This document shows, in pieces, positions 56,600-64,000 of a stretch of DNA of 64,000 nucleotides. The stretch's first letter is position 1. Each line of letters begins with the position of its first letter. The DNA is from Agrypnia vestita (taxonomy: Eukaryota > Arthropoda > Insecta > Trichoptera > Phryganeidae). The notes under the pieces were generated by a model. That model made no database searches. It had not been told where the DNA came from and saw only the letters and a program-made list of their open reading frames with translations. A program made the translations under genes and the position numbers. The DNA lies in contig JADDOH010005164.1 of NCBI GenBank assembly GCA_016648135.1, forward strand, positions 147,821 to 211,820, written 5' to 3'.

Positions 56600-56775
56600 A
56601 AAGAATTGATGTATGACAAAATAAATAATGAAGATATTAGGAATGAATGTAAAGCTGATCGTAGAGCATAACACATAGAATAAAAATAGGGTCGCTCAGT
56701 GTGGTTTGGGCATGTTGAGCGAACGAATGAGGAAAGAATGATAAGAAAGATATATAATGCAAGTGTTGACTGCGC
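56600..56775 (+). pseudogene. LINE fragment (lineage a)
   Basis: Frames give NNEDIRNECKADR and then MWFGHVERTNEERMIRKIYN. These align with RVKNEQIRHECNAG and RWFGHMERMNEERMVKKI at 50940-51085. The two pieces are out of frame. No 3' tail: the copy is followed directly by repeat F. Confidence 0.7.
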
Positions 56776-56789
56776 CAGTGTAATGTACA

Positions 56790-56910
56790 TCTGTGTAATT
56801 AAACATTACACTAGTATACGCCAGAAATATTATTTCAATTTTTTATTATATTCCTTATTCACCAGTATTTTTTCATTCAGAATATTTTGAGTTTGTTCTG
56901 AAAGATTTGA
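56790..56910 (+). repeat. Repeat F, solo arm
   Basis: ATTACACTAGTATACGCCAG, TTCACCAGTATTTTTTCATT and GTTCTGAAAGATTTGAACA align with 22565-22680. Confidence 0.6.
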
Positions 56911-57034
56911 ACAAATTTTTTAATTTTTTTTTTTAAATATAATCGAAACCTAAAAGGTTTATGGATAACATTTTTACATGATTCAATATAGGAATATAAT
57001 AATAATAATATAATTTAGATACAAAGTCATTTTT

Positions 57035-57385
57035 TTATAGTCGAGCGAGTTTTAGCATTTTTGTCACATCTGTTTTGAGTTTGTCAGTGGTCAGTTGTTT
57101 GGTCTGTTGTGGCAGGTCGTTGTATAGTTTTAATCCATTGCAAATTCGAGATTGTCCTGTTTTTATTTTGGCGTGTGTTATGTGATAGTTTTGAGCCATT
57201 CTAGTGTTGTATTGGTGTTTTTCGTGTATTTTGTGTAATTTTATGTCTTCGTCTTGTATTTCGTCAATTGCTAATCTGTGAATGATTTTAAGTTATTCGA
57301 TTTTTGTAATGCTTTCGATGTTTAATTGTTTTGTTATACGGTATACAGTTTCAGTTGGTGTCCGGTAATTCAGATCATAGACCAT
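57035..57385 (-). pseudogene. LINE reverse-transcriptase C-terminal end (lineage e)
   Basis: On the minus strand from ATG at 57385 to TAA at 57035 there are 117 codons with one internal stop. The frame reads MVYDLNYRTPTETVYRITKQ, then LKIIHRLAIDEIQDEDIKLH, NTRMAQNYHIT, and GQSRICNGLKLYNDLPQQTK before KTDVTKMLKLARL. The 'NTR....Y......R.........NG.KLYN.LP' order is a LINE polyprotein end (Jockey/CR1 type). An ATT-rich tail follows at 57010-56990. Two direct (T)GATTCTGAATATTCTGA copies lie just upstream (57397-57425). A single stop makes it one of the younger fragments. Confidence 0.75.
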
Positions 57386-57499
57386 TTTTAGTATTCTGAT
57401 TCTGAATATTCTGATAATATTCTGAATAAATTTATTGTTTCTGTTTAATTAACTTTAGAATGTTTTATTTCAATTTTTTAAACTCCATTTTTCAAAGCC

Positions 57500-57800
57500 A
57501 AAAAATTTATCATGCCGCACCAGGGCTGTGCCAAATATAAGTTAATTCTCATCACTTTATATTCCGCAGCCGGCGTCCAGCGAAGCCTTTATAAGCCAGC
57601 GAGACGTCGATATCGTGGAAGTCGCTTTTGGGTAGACGCCAAACAAAAGAGAGACGGAGATGAAAACTCCACCCCTGGATGGCGTGGTCGCCATAAATAT
57701 GTGTTAGTCGGGGGAAAATAAATGTGGTCTTGTGCCGTTGCTATTTTTTATTTATTCGGGAAAACTACAAAAAATGGTGGAGCCTACAGAGGCTACAAGT
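57500..57800 (+). repeat. Possible LTR end with primer-binding site
   Basis: A less AT-rich patch has TTTATAAGCC (TATA-like, about 57588), AATAAATG (about 57717) and a TTATTCGGGAAAACTACA stretch, followed 5 bases on by TGGTGGAGCC. TGG at the start of a 10-base GC-rich word just after an LTR end in CA is the usual sign of a tRNA primer-binding site. The LTR left end was not found, and no gag-pol follows. The 69-codon frame at 57512-57721 is probably not a gene. Confidence 0.3.
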
Positions 57801-57963
57801 ACGTGAAGTTCACTAAACGGAAGCAGAACGCACACTAATAGTACTCTCTCTCTCTCGCTAAATAAGTAATAGTTTTCCACATGAAAACAGACTGTAATCG
57901 AAAAAATAATTTACATTCAATAACACATTCATATTATATCATAAGTTATTAAAAACAAATTAA

Positions 57964-58245
57964 TTAATCAATTAGAAAGACGCACAGAAAAATCTAATCC
58001 ACGAAAATATATTTGGATTGCTCTATGGACAAAAATAAAAATAAAAATTAATCTATTAATAAAAATGAGAATTACATATAAGGTCGATATATTCACGGAA
58101 ATCTACAAGGCTCCTATAGCTTAGTGGTCAGAGCACCGGCCCCGGAAAGGAGGTGTCCCGGGTTCGAATCCCGGTAGTAGCCAATATTTTTTCGTAGATT
58201 AGATTTTTCTGTACGTCTTTCTAATTGATTAATTAATTTGGTTTT
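57964..58245. repeat. tRNA-derived SINE (type 1), best tRNA-like head, inverted tail
   Basis: The plus head 58108-58181 has TATAGCTTAGTGGTCAGAGC (box A), then box B GGGTTCGAATCCC in a perfect CCGGG/CCCGG T arm. The anticodon arm does not pair, and one extra base breaks the acceptor, so this is not a tRNA gene. The tail 58182-58245 (AATATTTTTTCGTAGATTAG and on) is repeated inverted at 57964-58015. Confidence 0.75.
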
Positions 58246-58249
58246 AATA

Positions 58250-59179
58250 ATTTACATTTCAAAATCGCTTTAAATCTCTAAATTCTCACATTCATCATAT
58301 TCCTCAAACTACAATTTTGTGCTATCTCATGTAATATTTTCTATCCAATATAATATAACAATTTTAAATTAAATTATAATATCACACTCTTCCACATGAA
58401 ACCACCATCCTATTAAAACCGATTAAAAATTACTCATTGCATATCAAAATCGACGGTTCAGTTTCTTTTTAAAGTTTCCAATACATTAATCAAAAAACTT
58501 AACTTCTGTAGATCGGATTTCTAACTTATTTCTTTAGATATATAAATATAAGTATTAAGTTTTTATTATATTTACATATTTATTTAGTTCATTAATTATG
58601 TTGTTCTGTCTAAAACATAATTTAACAACATAATTTCACTTGGTAAGCGGCTTTACATTCTATAGAACCAGTAAAACTAATTTTACTAAATAATAATGAT
58701 GTATGTATATATATTTGTCACGATTTATTATTAAAAATGTGTAGTTTCTAGAATATTATCTTAATTCATTTGCGAATCAATAATTCATTTGCGACTTAAG
58801 TTATTCCGGCGTGTATTCAATAAATTTTTATCTCCAAAAGAATATTTTTTGACACGTACGCAGATAATCAGTATGTACCTACATGAAATGAAATGTGGGT
58901 GGGCTGAAAACATTAAATGAAGTTTTACATTTCATTCCCCGTTATTGAATTCAGAACCCAAAACAGGTGTATTCAAATGATTGCATTACCACTGGGGTTT
59001 TATTTATTCAGCTAAAAAAGGGTACATTTTTTTGTACAGTTTCCAGTCGCCCATTTTGATGTTGACCCGGGAAAACAAAATGGCGAATGTGTCGTACACG
59101 TTGATTCGATGATGTTATTGATCCTGGAAAATTTAAAAATATTTTAGGACATTGGCGTTAGCCGGTTTCGTTAGGCCAT
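58250..59179. other. No gene seen
   Basis: AT-rich; a trace of LINE sequence may extend left of 59180 but cannot be read. Confidence 0.45.
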
Positions 59180-60302
59180 CATAATGAATACACAAATAAG
59201 TAAAACTCTCAGTGCATGTTTTTATCAACTGAGACAGATTAAAAGTATTCGGAGATATCTTCCCCCTGAAGCCGCCCGGCTTCGGAGTTTATCGCTTGTG
59301 TATCGCGAGTGTAGCGGAGGCTTCGATATCGGAGAATGCTCCGGATACCCTGGACGGATATGGTCAGCAACACAAGAGTTCTTCAAAGAGCTAGAGTGAA
59401 TAGAGAGTTGCTGACAAATATCAAAATCCGAAAGGTATCGTATTTGGGTCATGTGCTCAGAGGAGAAAAATATGAATTGCTCCACCTGATTCTTATGGGC
59501 AAGATAGAGGGTCGTAGAGGTGTTGGAAGGAGACAAATTTCCTGGCTCCGCAATATACGCGACTGGACGGGCATAAGAAGTGTTGGAGAGCTGTTTCGTG
59601 CTGCCCAGGACAGGGACGCTTTTTCTCGGGTGATAGTCAACGTTGGGGGGACCTGACATGACACCAAAAGAAGAAGAAGAAGCCACCCGTTTACTCATAA
59701 ATGCTTTTGTGGTGTTACGTGTGGACTACTGTAATAGCATTTATGCTGGACTTCTGAAATTCCAGCTGGATAGACTACAGTCAATTCTTCATGCGGCAGC
59801 AAGAATAGTATACGGAGCATCAAAATTCTCGCATATAACATCCCTTTTGCGTGAACTACATTGGCTTCGTTTTCCTCAAAGAGTCGAGTTTAAGTTGTGT
59901 TGGTTCATGTACAAGGCGACACATAATATGACGCCTCTGTATCTTCAAGAACTCTGCATCCCAGACGACTTAAATAATAGACGCCAAACTCTGGGGTCAG
60001 CCAGTACTTCTGCTGCAGGAAGGGTTGTAGAACCGACCATCCACAACCAGAAGAATAAGTTTAGTGAACGGGCATTTGCGGTGGCAGGCCCAAAGGCGTG
60101 GAACTCTCTTTCCTCAGTTATATGGAACAGTGCATCAAAAGCAGTTTTTAAAAAAAGACTTAAAACGCACCTTTTTGTAAAATCCTTTCCATCACATTAA
60201 ATACTAGCGTAGAACTAAACGATGTTAGTGTAAAGCGCTATTGATGTGATATTTTTTACGAAAATGGCGCTATAGAAATTATCAATTTTTATTATTATTA
60301 TA
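59180..60302 (+). pseudogene. L2/CR1-like LINE, C-terminal part and 3' end, interrupted by a second LINE
   Basis: Left part (59184-59278): KTLSACFYQLRQIKSIRRYL and PPEAA. Right part (from 59679): EATRLLINAFVVLRVDYCNS, ARIVYGASKFSHIT, LLRELHWLRFPQRVEFKLCW, then FSERAFAVAGPKAWNSLSS and FKKRLKTHLF to the stop at 60200. 'SRLDYCNSLL', 'HI..LL.ELHWLP...R' and 'A.P..WN.LP' are the signature of L2/CR1-type reverse transcriptase ends. The two parts lie in the same codon phase, separated by 411 bases that belong to a lineage-b LINE. The 3' end has GGCGCTATAGAAATTATCAA and (TTA)n at 60266-60302, the known L2-type tail. The right part has no stop, so the copy was fairly young when hit. Confidence 0.9.
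59279..59678 (+). mobile_element. 5'-truncated LINE (lineage b) inserted in the L2-like LINE
   Basis: Flanked by GAAGCCGCCCG (59268-59278) and GAAGCCACCCG (59679-59689), an 11-base target duplication with one difference. Inside: RYRRMLRIPWTDMVSNTRVL, NRELLTNIKIRKVSYLGHVL, then RGEKYELLHLILMGKIEGRR and SWLRNIRDWTGIRSVGELFR to a stop at 59656, followed by a (GAA)n tail running into the right duplication. The frame from 59336 (106 codons) is open; only the polyprotein end is present. It is very close to the copy at 53986-54211. Confidence 0.9.
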
Positions 60303-61162
60303 GTTATAGTCATCATTCGGATTTAATGCTCGGTAAAGTTCCTAACCTCCTGGCCCTATCGGTCTCTACCCTGGGCTGTTTCTCATCTATGCTGACGCCA
60401 ATAAATAATTTGTCTTTATTCCCATTTTCCCATCACCTCGTTTTGCAGCAACCAATTCATCTCCTTTTAGGTTTAATATTATTTAAGACGACGCCGAGAA
60501 AAATAATCCAAAACGGCAGTCATTGTTAAGTTGATATAATGGAGAATATTTATATAATAAGCATACAAAATATACATTTAATATCACAGAGAACGTGTTT
60601 ACAATTAGTCTGTGGCCAAAATTATAAACTATTAATAGTTTATTTAATAACACTCTGTAAAGATTGGTAAAAATCGAAAAAAGACGTGCAGGCGTTCAAT
60701 AGATTTTTCATAATTAACTGTAATTTTTTTTCTCAAATATCATTTCCTAAAAATCCCACTTGTATAACCTACAATTCGTCCAGCTTAAATTTTTGAAATA
60801 TTACCTGGTAATTTAAATATATATATTTTTAAAAAGCAACTAAAATCATCCATACATTTTTACTACGGAAAATATAACAAATACAAACGCTTACGATTGA
60901 AATATTATTTCATTCGGCTGAGAGCCGTCAGCGAGCGAGGTCACGCTCGTTTTCCGACGATGCGTTCTACGTTCGAATTCGTATGTTACACTGCGCACAT
61001 CGAAAACGACTTAAGTTTATTTTTTTGTAGATAACTGAGTTTTACATATTATTGCTAATTTTTGTTTGTTTATCTTTTTGATGTTCGAGACAAATTAAAT
61101 TTATACAATAATTTTTGTTTTAGTGAAAATGGGAAGGCGAAATAATGAATATATATTTTTTT
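60303..61162. other. No gene seen
   Basis: Includes a CGAGCGAGGTCACGCTCG hairpin at about 60933-60950 in a small GC-rich patch. Confidence 0.45.
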
Positions 61163-61340
61163 TTAAAATAGAGATGCGAACACGGAATACGTGTCAAATC
61201 GATATTTTTACAATTTTCAAACTAAGCTAAACGCTTGTGCTATGAAAATAGGACTAACTTGCTAGTCTGGAGTGAGGTTCGAACCCGCAACCTTTGGATC
61301 ATGAGGCGAGTGTCCTAACCACAAGACCAACAAGCTACTC
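61163..61340 (-). repeat. tRNA-derived SINE (type 2), full-length copy
   Basis: Minus from 61340: GAGTAGCTTGTTGGTCTTGT, GGTTAGGACACTCGCCTCA, box B GGGTTCGAACCTC, then the same tail as 35275-35101 to GCATCTCTATTTT. About 90 percent identical to that copy. Confidence 0.8.
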
Positions 61341-61503
61341 AGCTTTTTGAATCACGAATCATGAGCAATGGTACACCGTATTTTGAGCATTTTTGGAATA
61401 ACTACTTACTTTCACATTAATTTAAGTTCAGGAATCGTTGAAAAATAGGGATTTTGTTTCTGAATTTACAATAGAAGTCAAAAATTAAGATGAGATCATA
61501 ATC

Positions 61504-61686
61504 AATAGAAATAGAACTGTCCCAACTCGCAATAACAGACATTCACCTACTTTTCATCTCCCCTTTTGTAAGACCAACTCAAAACAAAACTCCTTTATGT
61601 ACAGATCCACAAATTCATTTAACACAAACTATCACCACATTGACATTTTCAACGCAACAATAAGAAACATAAAACAAACAATATAA
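61504..61686 (+). pseudogene. LINE C-terminal end (lineage f), open to its stop
   Basis: The frame from 61504 reads NRNRTVPTRNNRHSPTFHLP, then FCKTNSKQNSFMYRSTNSFN and IDIFNATIRNIKQTI, ending in TAA at 61684-61686 without internal stops. It gives the reference for the decayed copy at 1189-1341 and the minus copy at 52036-52344. Only about 60 codons are left; upstream sequence is not LINE-like. It runs straight into repeat K. Confidence 0.7.
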
Positions 61687-61793
61687 CAATATTGAAAAAA
61701 AAATGCAAAATTTGATATTGCATATCTCCATAACTATTGATATTAGGTCATGGTTGCTTGAATATTTTACACTCATAACATATTCAGGAATCT
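61687..61793 (+). repeat. Dispersed repeat K, copy 2
   Basis: Matches 9397-9500. It is followed by GGTACACCCTAATACG, a possible 'ACCCT' end. Confidence 0.65.
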
Positions 61794-62363
61794 ACCGGCC
61801 AAGTTTCTGCTGCTAGCTCTGGTACACCCTAATACGTCTGTACACCTAATTTGTACTCAATATTTTATCAAATTATAATTATGTTATCCCTTCATAAACG
61901 ATAACGTGATAAACAATGTAGCCGGCATCGTTAGGGCAGTAAATAAGCTGATATTGTGTTATAAAATAACGTCAGGTTTTTTGATATATGGCACACAAAG
62001 GATATATCGAATTACAATGATGTTTTAAGAGCATTATTTTACCCTCGGAAAAGGGAAAATATGGTTTGCCGCCCGATAGCGATGGAAAAAATGTTTGACA
62101 GATTACTTTAATGGAAAATGGGATCAGTTTCATACTGCGGGCGCTGCTTGTCGAGGACGCGGTCTGATCAGAAAATATTTAATAATAATCGTATTTGACT
62201 AATTATAAATTGATTAATTATTTAAATAAATTAAGCCTTGTGTAAAATATATCCTCTCAACTGAGCAAATTACGCATGTATGAAGAGTTATTGATAAATG
62301 CGTGGACGGATGGAAAATTTACAACACATTTAAAGTAAACTATAATTATTCGTAGTAAAGCAA
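61794..62363. other. No gene seen
   Basis: AT-rich; nothing recognised. The minus frame at 62257-62499 is antisense to the LINE end that follows. Confidence 0.45.
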
Positions 62364-62475
62364 GCAGGAAGAACCTGGATGCGAATGGGGAGAAACAGAG
62401 ACGAGTGGAAAAAAATGGAAGAGGCCTACATCCAGCAGTGGAGGGAAAAAGGCTGAGGAAGAAGAAGAAGAAGAT
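62364..62475 (+). pseudogene. LINE 3' end with GAA tail (lineage c)
   Basis: 30 codons: AGRTWMRMGRNRDEWKKMEE and AYIQQWREKG, stop at 62454-62456, then (GAA)n to 62475. 'DEW..ME.AY.QQW' is a common LINE end; the minus copy is at 39855-40105. Confidence 0.65.
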
Positions 62476-62578
62476 AATTATTCGAGAGTAGAAAGCCAAG
62501 GGCGTTCTTTAATTATTAAATGATTTACATATATGTTTTGAATAAAAAAATATATAATAATAAGAACTGAGAAAGCGA

Positions 62579-62950
62579 CTTGAGGCATTGGAGATGTGGA
62601 TCTACAGAAGAATTCTCAAAATAAGCTGGATGGACAGAGTTACGAATGAAAATGTTATGGCTCGGATGAATAAAGAAAAATAAGTTATTATAACAATAAA
62701 AATCCGAAAACTTCAATATCTAGGACATGTGATGAGGCATCCAGAGAAATACGAGATCTTGCATCTCATAATGCAGGGAAAGATTGCCGGAAGTCGGGGC
62801 CCTGGAAGAAGGAGGACTTCATGGCTGAAAAACTTGAGACAGTGGTTTGGCCAGTCTACTGTGGAGCTGTTCCGGGCCGCAGTAAACGAAGTCCGCATAG
62901 CCAACATGATAGCCAACGTCCGGTAAACGCACGAGAAGAAGAAGAAAAAA
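62579..62950 (+). pseudogene. LINE 3' end (lineage b relative)
   Basis: The frame from 62579 reads LEALEMWIYRRILKISWMDR, VTNENVMARMNKEK, one stop, IKIRKLQYLGHVMRHPEKYE, ILHLIMQGKIAGSRGPGRRR and SWLKNLRQWFGQSTVELFRA, and ends RIANMIANVR with TAA at 62924-62926. A (GAA)n tail lies at 62934-62945. A single stop codon breaks it. It aligns throughout with 59279-59678 but is clearly a different subfamily. Confidence 0.85.
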
Positions 62951-63328
62951 TATGTAAATCGTTTAGTAATTAAAGAAATATTGACAAAATCAGGTTGACA
63001 AAACATTATTTTGCTCTCCTGTAAAATTAGAATTAATCACTAACGCCTTTTTGGCTTTTTACCATAGATATCATATCAAAACTGGCTACAGCCTGGTGTG
63101 GTTCTTAACCTCTTCAAGAAATGTAGTTCTCGCCGTTTGAGGAGACCAAGCAAATATTTGTTTTATGGAGGTATTTAATAAATTGCCTTGTTAAAAATAT
63201 AAATCAGGATGAAATATGCCATGATGATTTAAATTTAAATACATGTACATTTATTATACTTCGTACATACTACTGAAATCTTGAACCAACTATAAGAATT
63301 CCATTTTAGAAATTTATTATAACTACTA
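62951..63328. other. No gene seen
   Basis: AT-rich flank of the mariner element. Confidence 0.5.
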
Positions 63329-64000
63329 TTAGGTCCTTACATATGAAATTGGCGTTTTTCCGTACTGGAAAATTTGATCTCAAATATCTTCTCTTTGGTT
63401 AGGAATTCCAAATCCAAATTTATACAGCTATTTACTCATGTATTTGTGTTTTGAAAATTATAATTCATTTGTTTTTTCCTCAATTGTTTTTTTCTTTGCG
63501 TTACTCAGTTTACAAAATGAGAAACTTGAAATATCGCGTTATTTACGAGTACGAGTTCCACCGTGGCACCAGTGCTGCAGAAACGGCTCGAAGGATTAAT
63601 GATGTGTATGGCGACGGTGCCGCAAAAGAAAACACAGTGCGTTTTTGGTTCCAACGTTTTCGTTCTGGAAATTTCGACCTGCAGAACAAGCCCCGTGGAC
63701 GGCCGGAGACCAAAGTTGATAATGAAGAATTGAAGGCTATTGTGGAAGCGGATCCATCGCAAACCACATCCGAGTTAGCTGCAGGCTGCGGTGTTAGTGA
63801 TAAAACTGTTTTAATCCACTTGAAGCAAATTGGTAAGGTGAAAAAGCTTGAAAGGTGGGTACCTCACGAATTGAGTGAAGCAAATCAACAAACGCGCGTT
63901 GACTGCTGCGTTGCATTACTCAACCGGCACAATAATGAAGGGATTTTAAATCGAATCATTACCTGTGATGAAAAGTGGATCCTGTACGATAATCGGAAAC
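63329..64000 (+). mobile_element. mariner element, left part (right end outside window)
   Basis: A TA dinucleotide (63327-63328) is followed by TTAGGTCCTTACATATGAAA, which has the TTAGGT start and length expected of a mariner inverted terminal repeat. An untranslated region of 188 bases follows, then the transposase. Mariner elements insert at TA and are about 1.3 kb, so about half of it should be in this window. Confidence 0.85.
63517..64000 (+). CDS. mariner transposase, N-terminal 161 codons, open to the window edge
   Basis: The protein would bind the terminal repeats and cut and paste the element at TA sites. The frame starts at ATG 63517, the first in-frame ATG after the terminal repeat, and has no stop to base 64000, giving 161 residues of an expected 340-350. 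Residues 1-110 are the paired-type DNA-binding part: a first helix-turn-helix with VRFWFQRFRSGNFDLQNKPR around 41-60, the GRP linker at 61-63, and a second helix-turn-helix around 84-105. The linker motif WVPHEL is at 114-119. The catalytic domain begins with TCDEKW; Asp151 is the first of the DD34D triad. The other two aspartates are outside. It differs from every LINE here in having no lesion at all in the visible part, so it may be a recent arrival. The minus frames at 63505-63767 are shadows. Confidence 0.9.
   Translation, partial: MRNLKYRVIYEYEFHRGTSAAETARRINDVYGDGAAKENTVRFWFQRFRSGNFDLQNKPRGRPETKVDNEELKAIVEADPSQTTSELAAGCGVSDKTVLIHLKQIGKVKKLERWVPHELSEANQQTRVDCCVALLNRHNNEGILNRIITCDEKWILYDNRK

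Noticed and set aside
58108..58181. tRNA gene
   Set aside because: Box A, box B and T arm are excellent, but the anticodon stem does not pair and the acceptor stem needs an extra base; it is embedded in a multi-copy SINE.
59225..59698. 157-codon minus-strand gene
   Set aside because: Antisense shadow of the nested LINEs on plus, which have clear motifs.
1..64000. CRISPR array, bacterial operon or prophage
   Set aside because: No regularly spaced identical repeats with unique spacers and no prokaryotic gene layout; the window is clearly eukaryotic.

Overview
This is AT-rich eukaryotic repeat DNA, most likely from an insect or other arthropod. The evidence is the mix of elements: a mariner transposase, many non-LTR retrotransposon (LINE) 3' ends, Helitron-like elements, tRNA-derived SINEs, foldback and MITE-type repeats and one solo LTR. 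There are no operons, ribosome binding sites or recognisable host genes, and no real tRNA, rRNA or CRISPR array. It is most simply an intergenic region or a large intron. Taxonomy below arthropod cannot be decided from the sequence alone.

Layout. 0-8 kb: LINE 3' ends (1189, 1684, 5700), tRNA-derived SINEs, a Helitron-like element with dense heat-shock-element arrays (4637-5137), a long inverted repeat (5146-5597) and a TAA-flanked MITE (7784-7928). 8-20 kb: inverted tRNA-SINE pairs (8.3-8.7, 11.1-11.4 kb), a LINE end (11.5-11.9 kb), a near-perfect palindrome (13.0-13.2 kb) and a second Helitron type (13981-14425). 20-36 kb: a second HSE-bearing Helitron-like copy (20004-20424), several foldbacks, a small Helitron-like element with a clear 3' hairpin (28501-28746), a minisatellite (29.4 kb) and a solo LTR (35318-35848). 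36-50 kb: a decayed reverse-transcriptase fragment (39.1-39.8 kb), TIR elements at 40949-41566 and 46607-47040, and further foldbacks. 50-64 kb: many LINE ends, the third HSE-bearing Helitron-like copy (54751-55261), one LINE inserted in another with an 11-bp target duplication (59268/59679), and at the right edge a mariner element with an open transposase frame that runs off the window.

Two cross-cutting patterns are the main result. First, three dispersed copies of one Helitron-like family carry tandem, correctly phased nGAAn/nTTCn pentamers, up to six in a row, so the family could spread heat-shock-factor sites. Second, at least nine places in otherwise unrelated foldback repeats carry a module made of CTGANGA, a short hairpin and GAAA. 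The hairpin bases differ between families but still pair in several of them, which resembles the catalytic half of a hammerhead ribozyme, as reported for Penelope-like retroelements. I could not find the third hammerhead segment (cleavage site plus stem I), so activity is unproven.

LINE fragments dominate the coding signal. Almost all are C-terminal ends of the polyprotein followed by a simple tail (GAA, GAT/ATC, ATT or TTAG), as expected from 5' truncation. At least five lineages can be told apart by comparing copies inside the window. Family assignments come from recognising motifs by eye; no database was searched.
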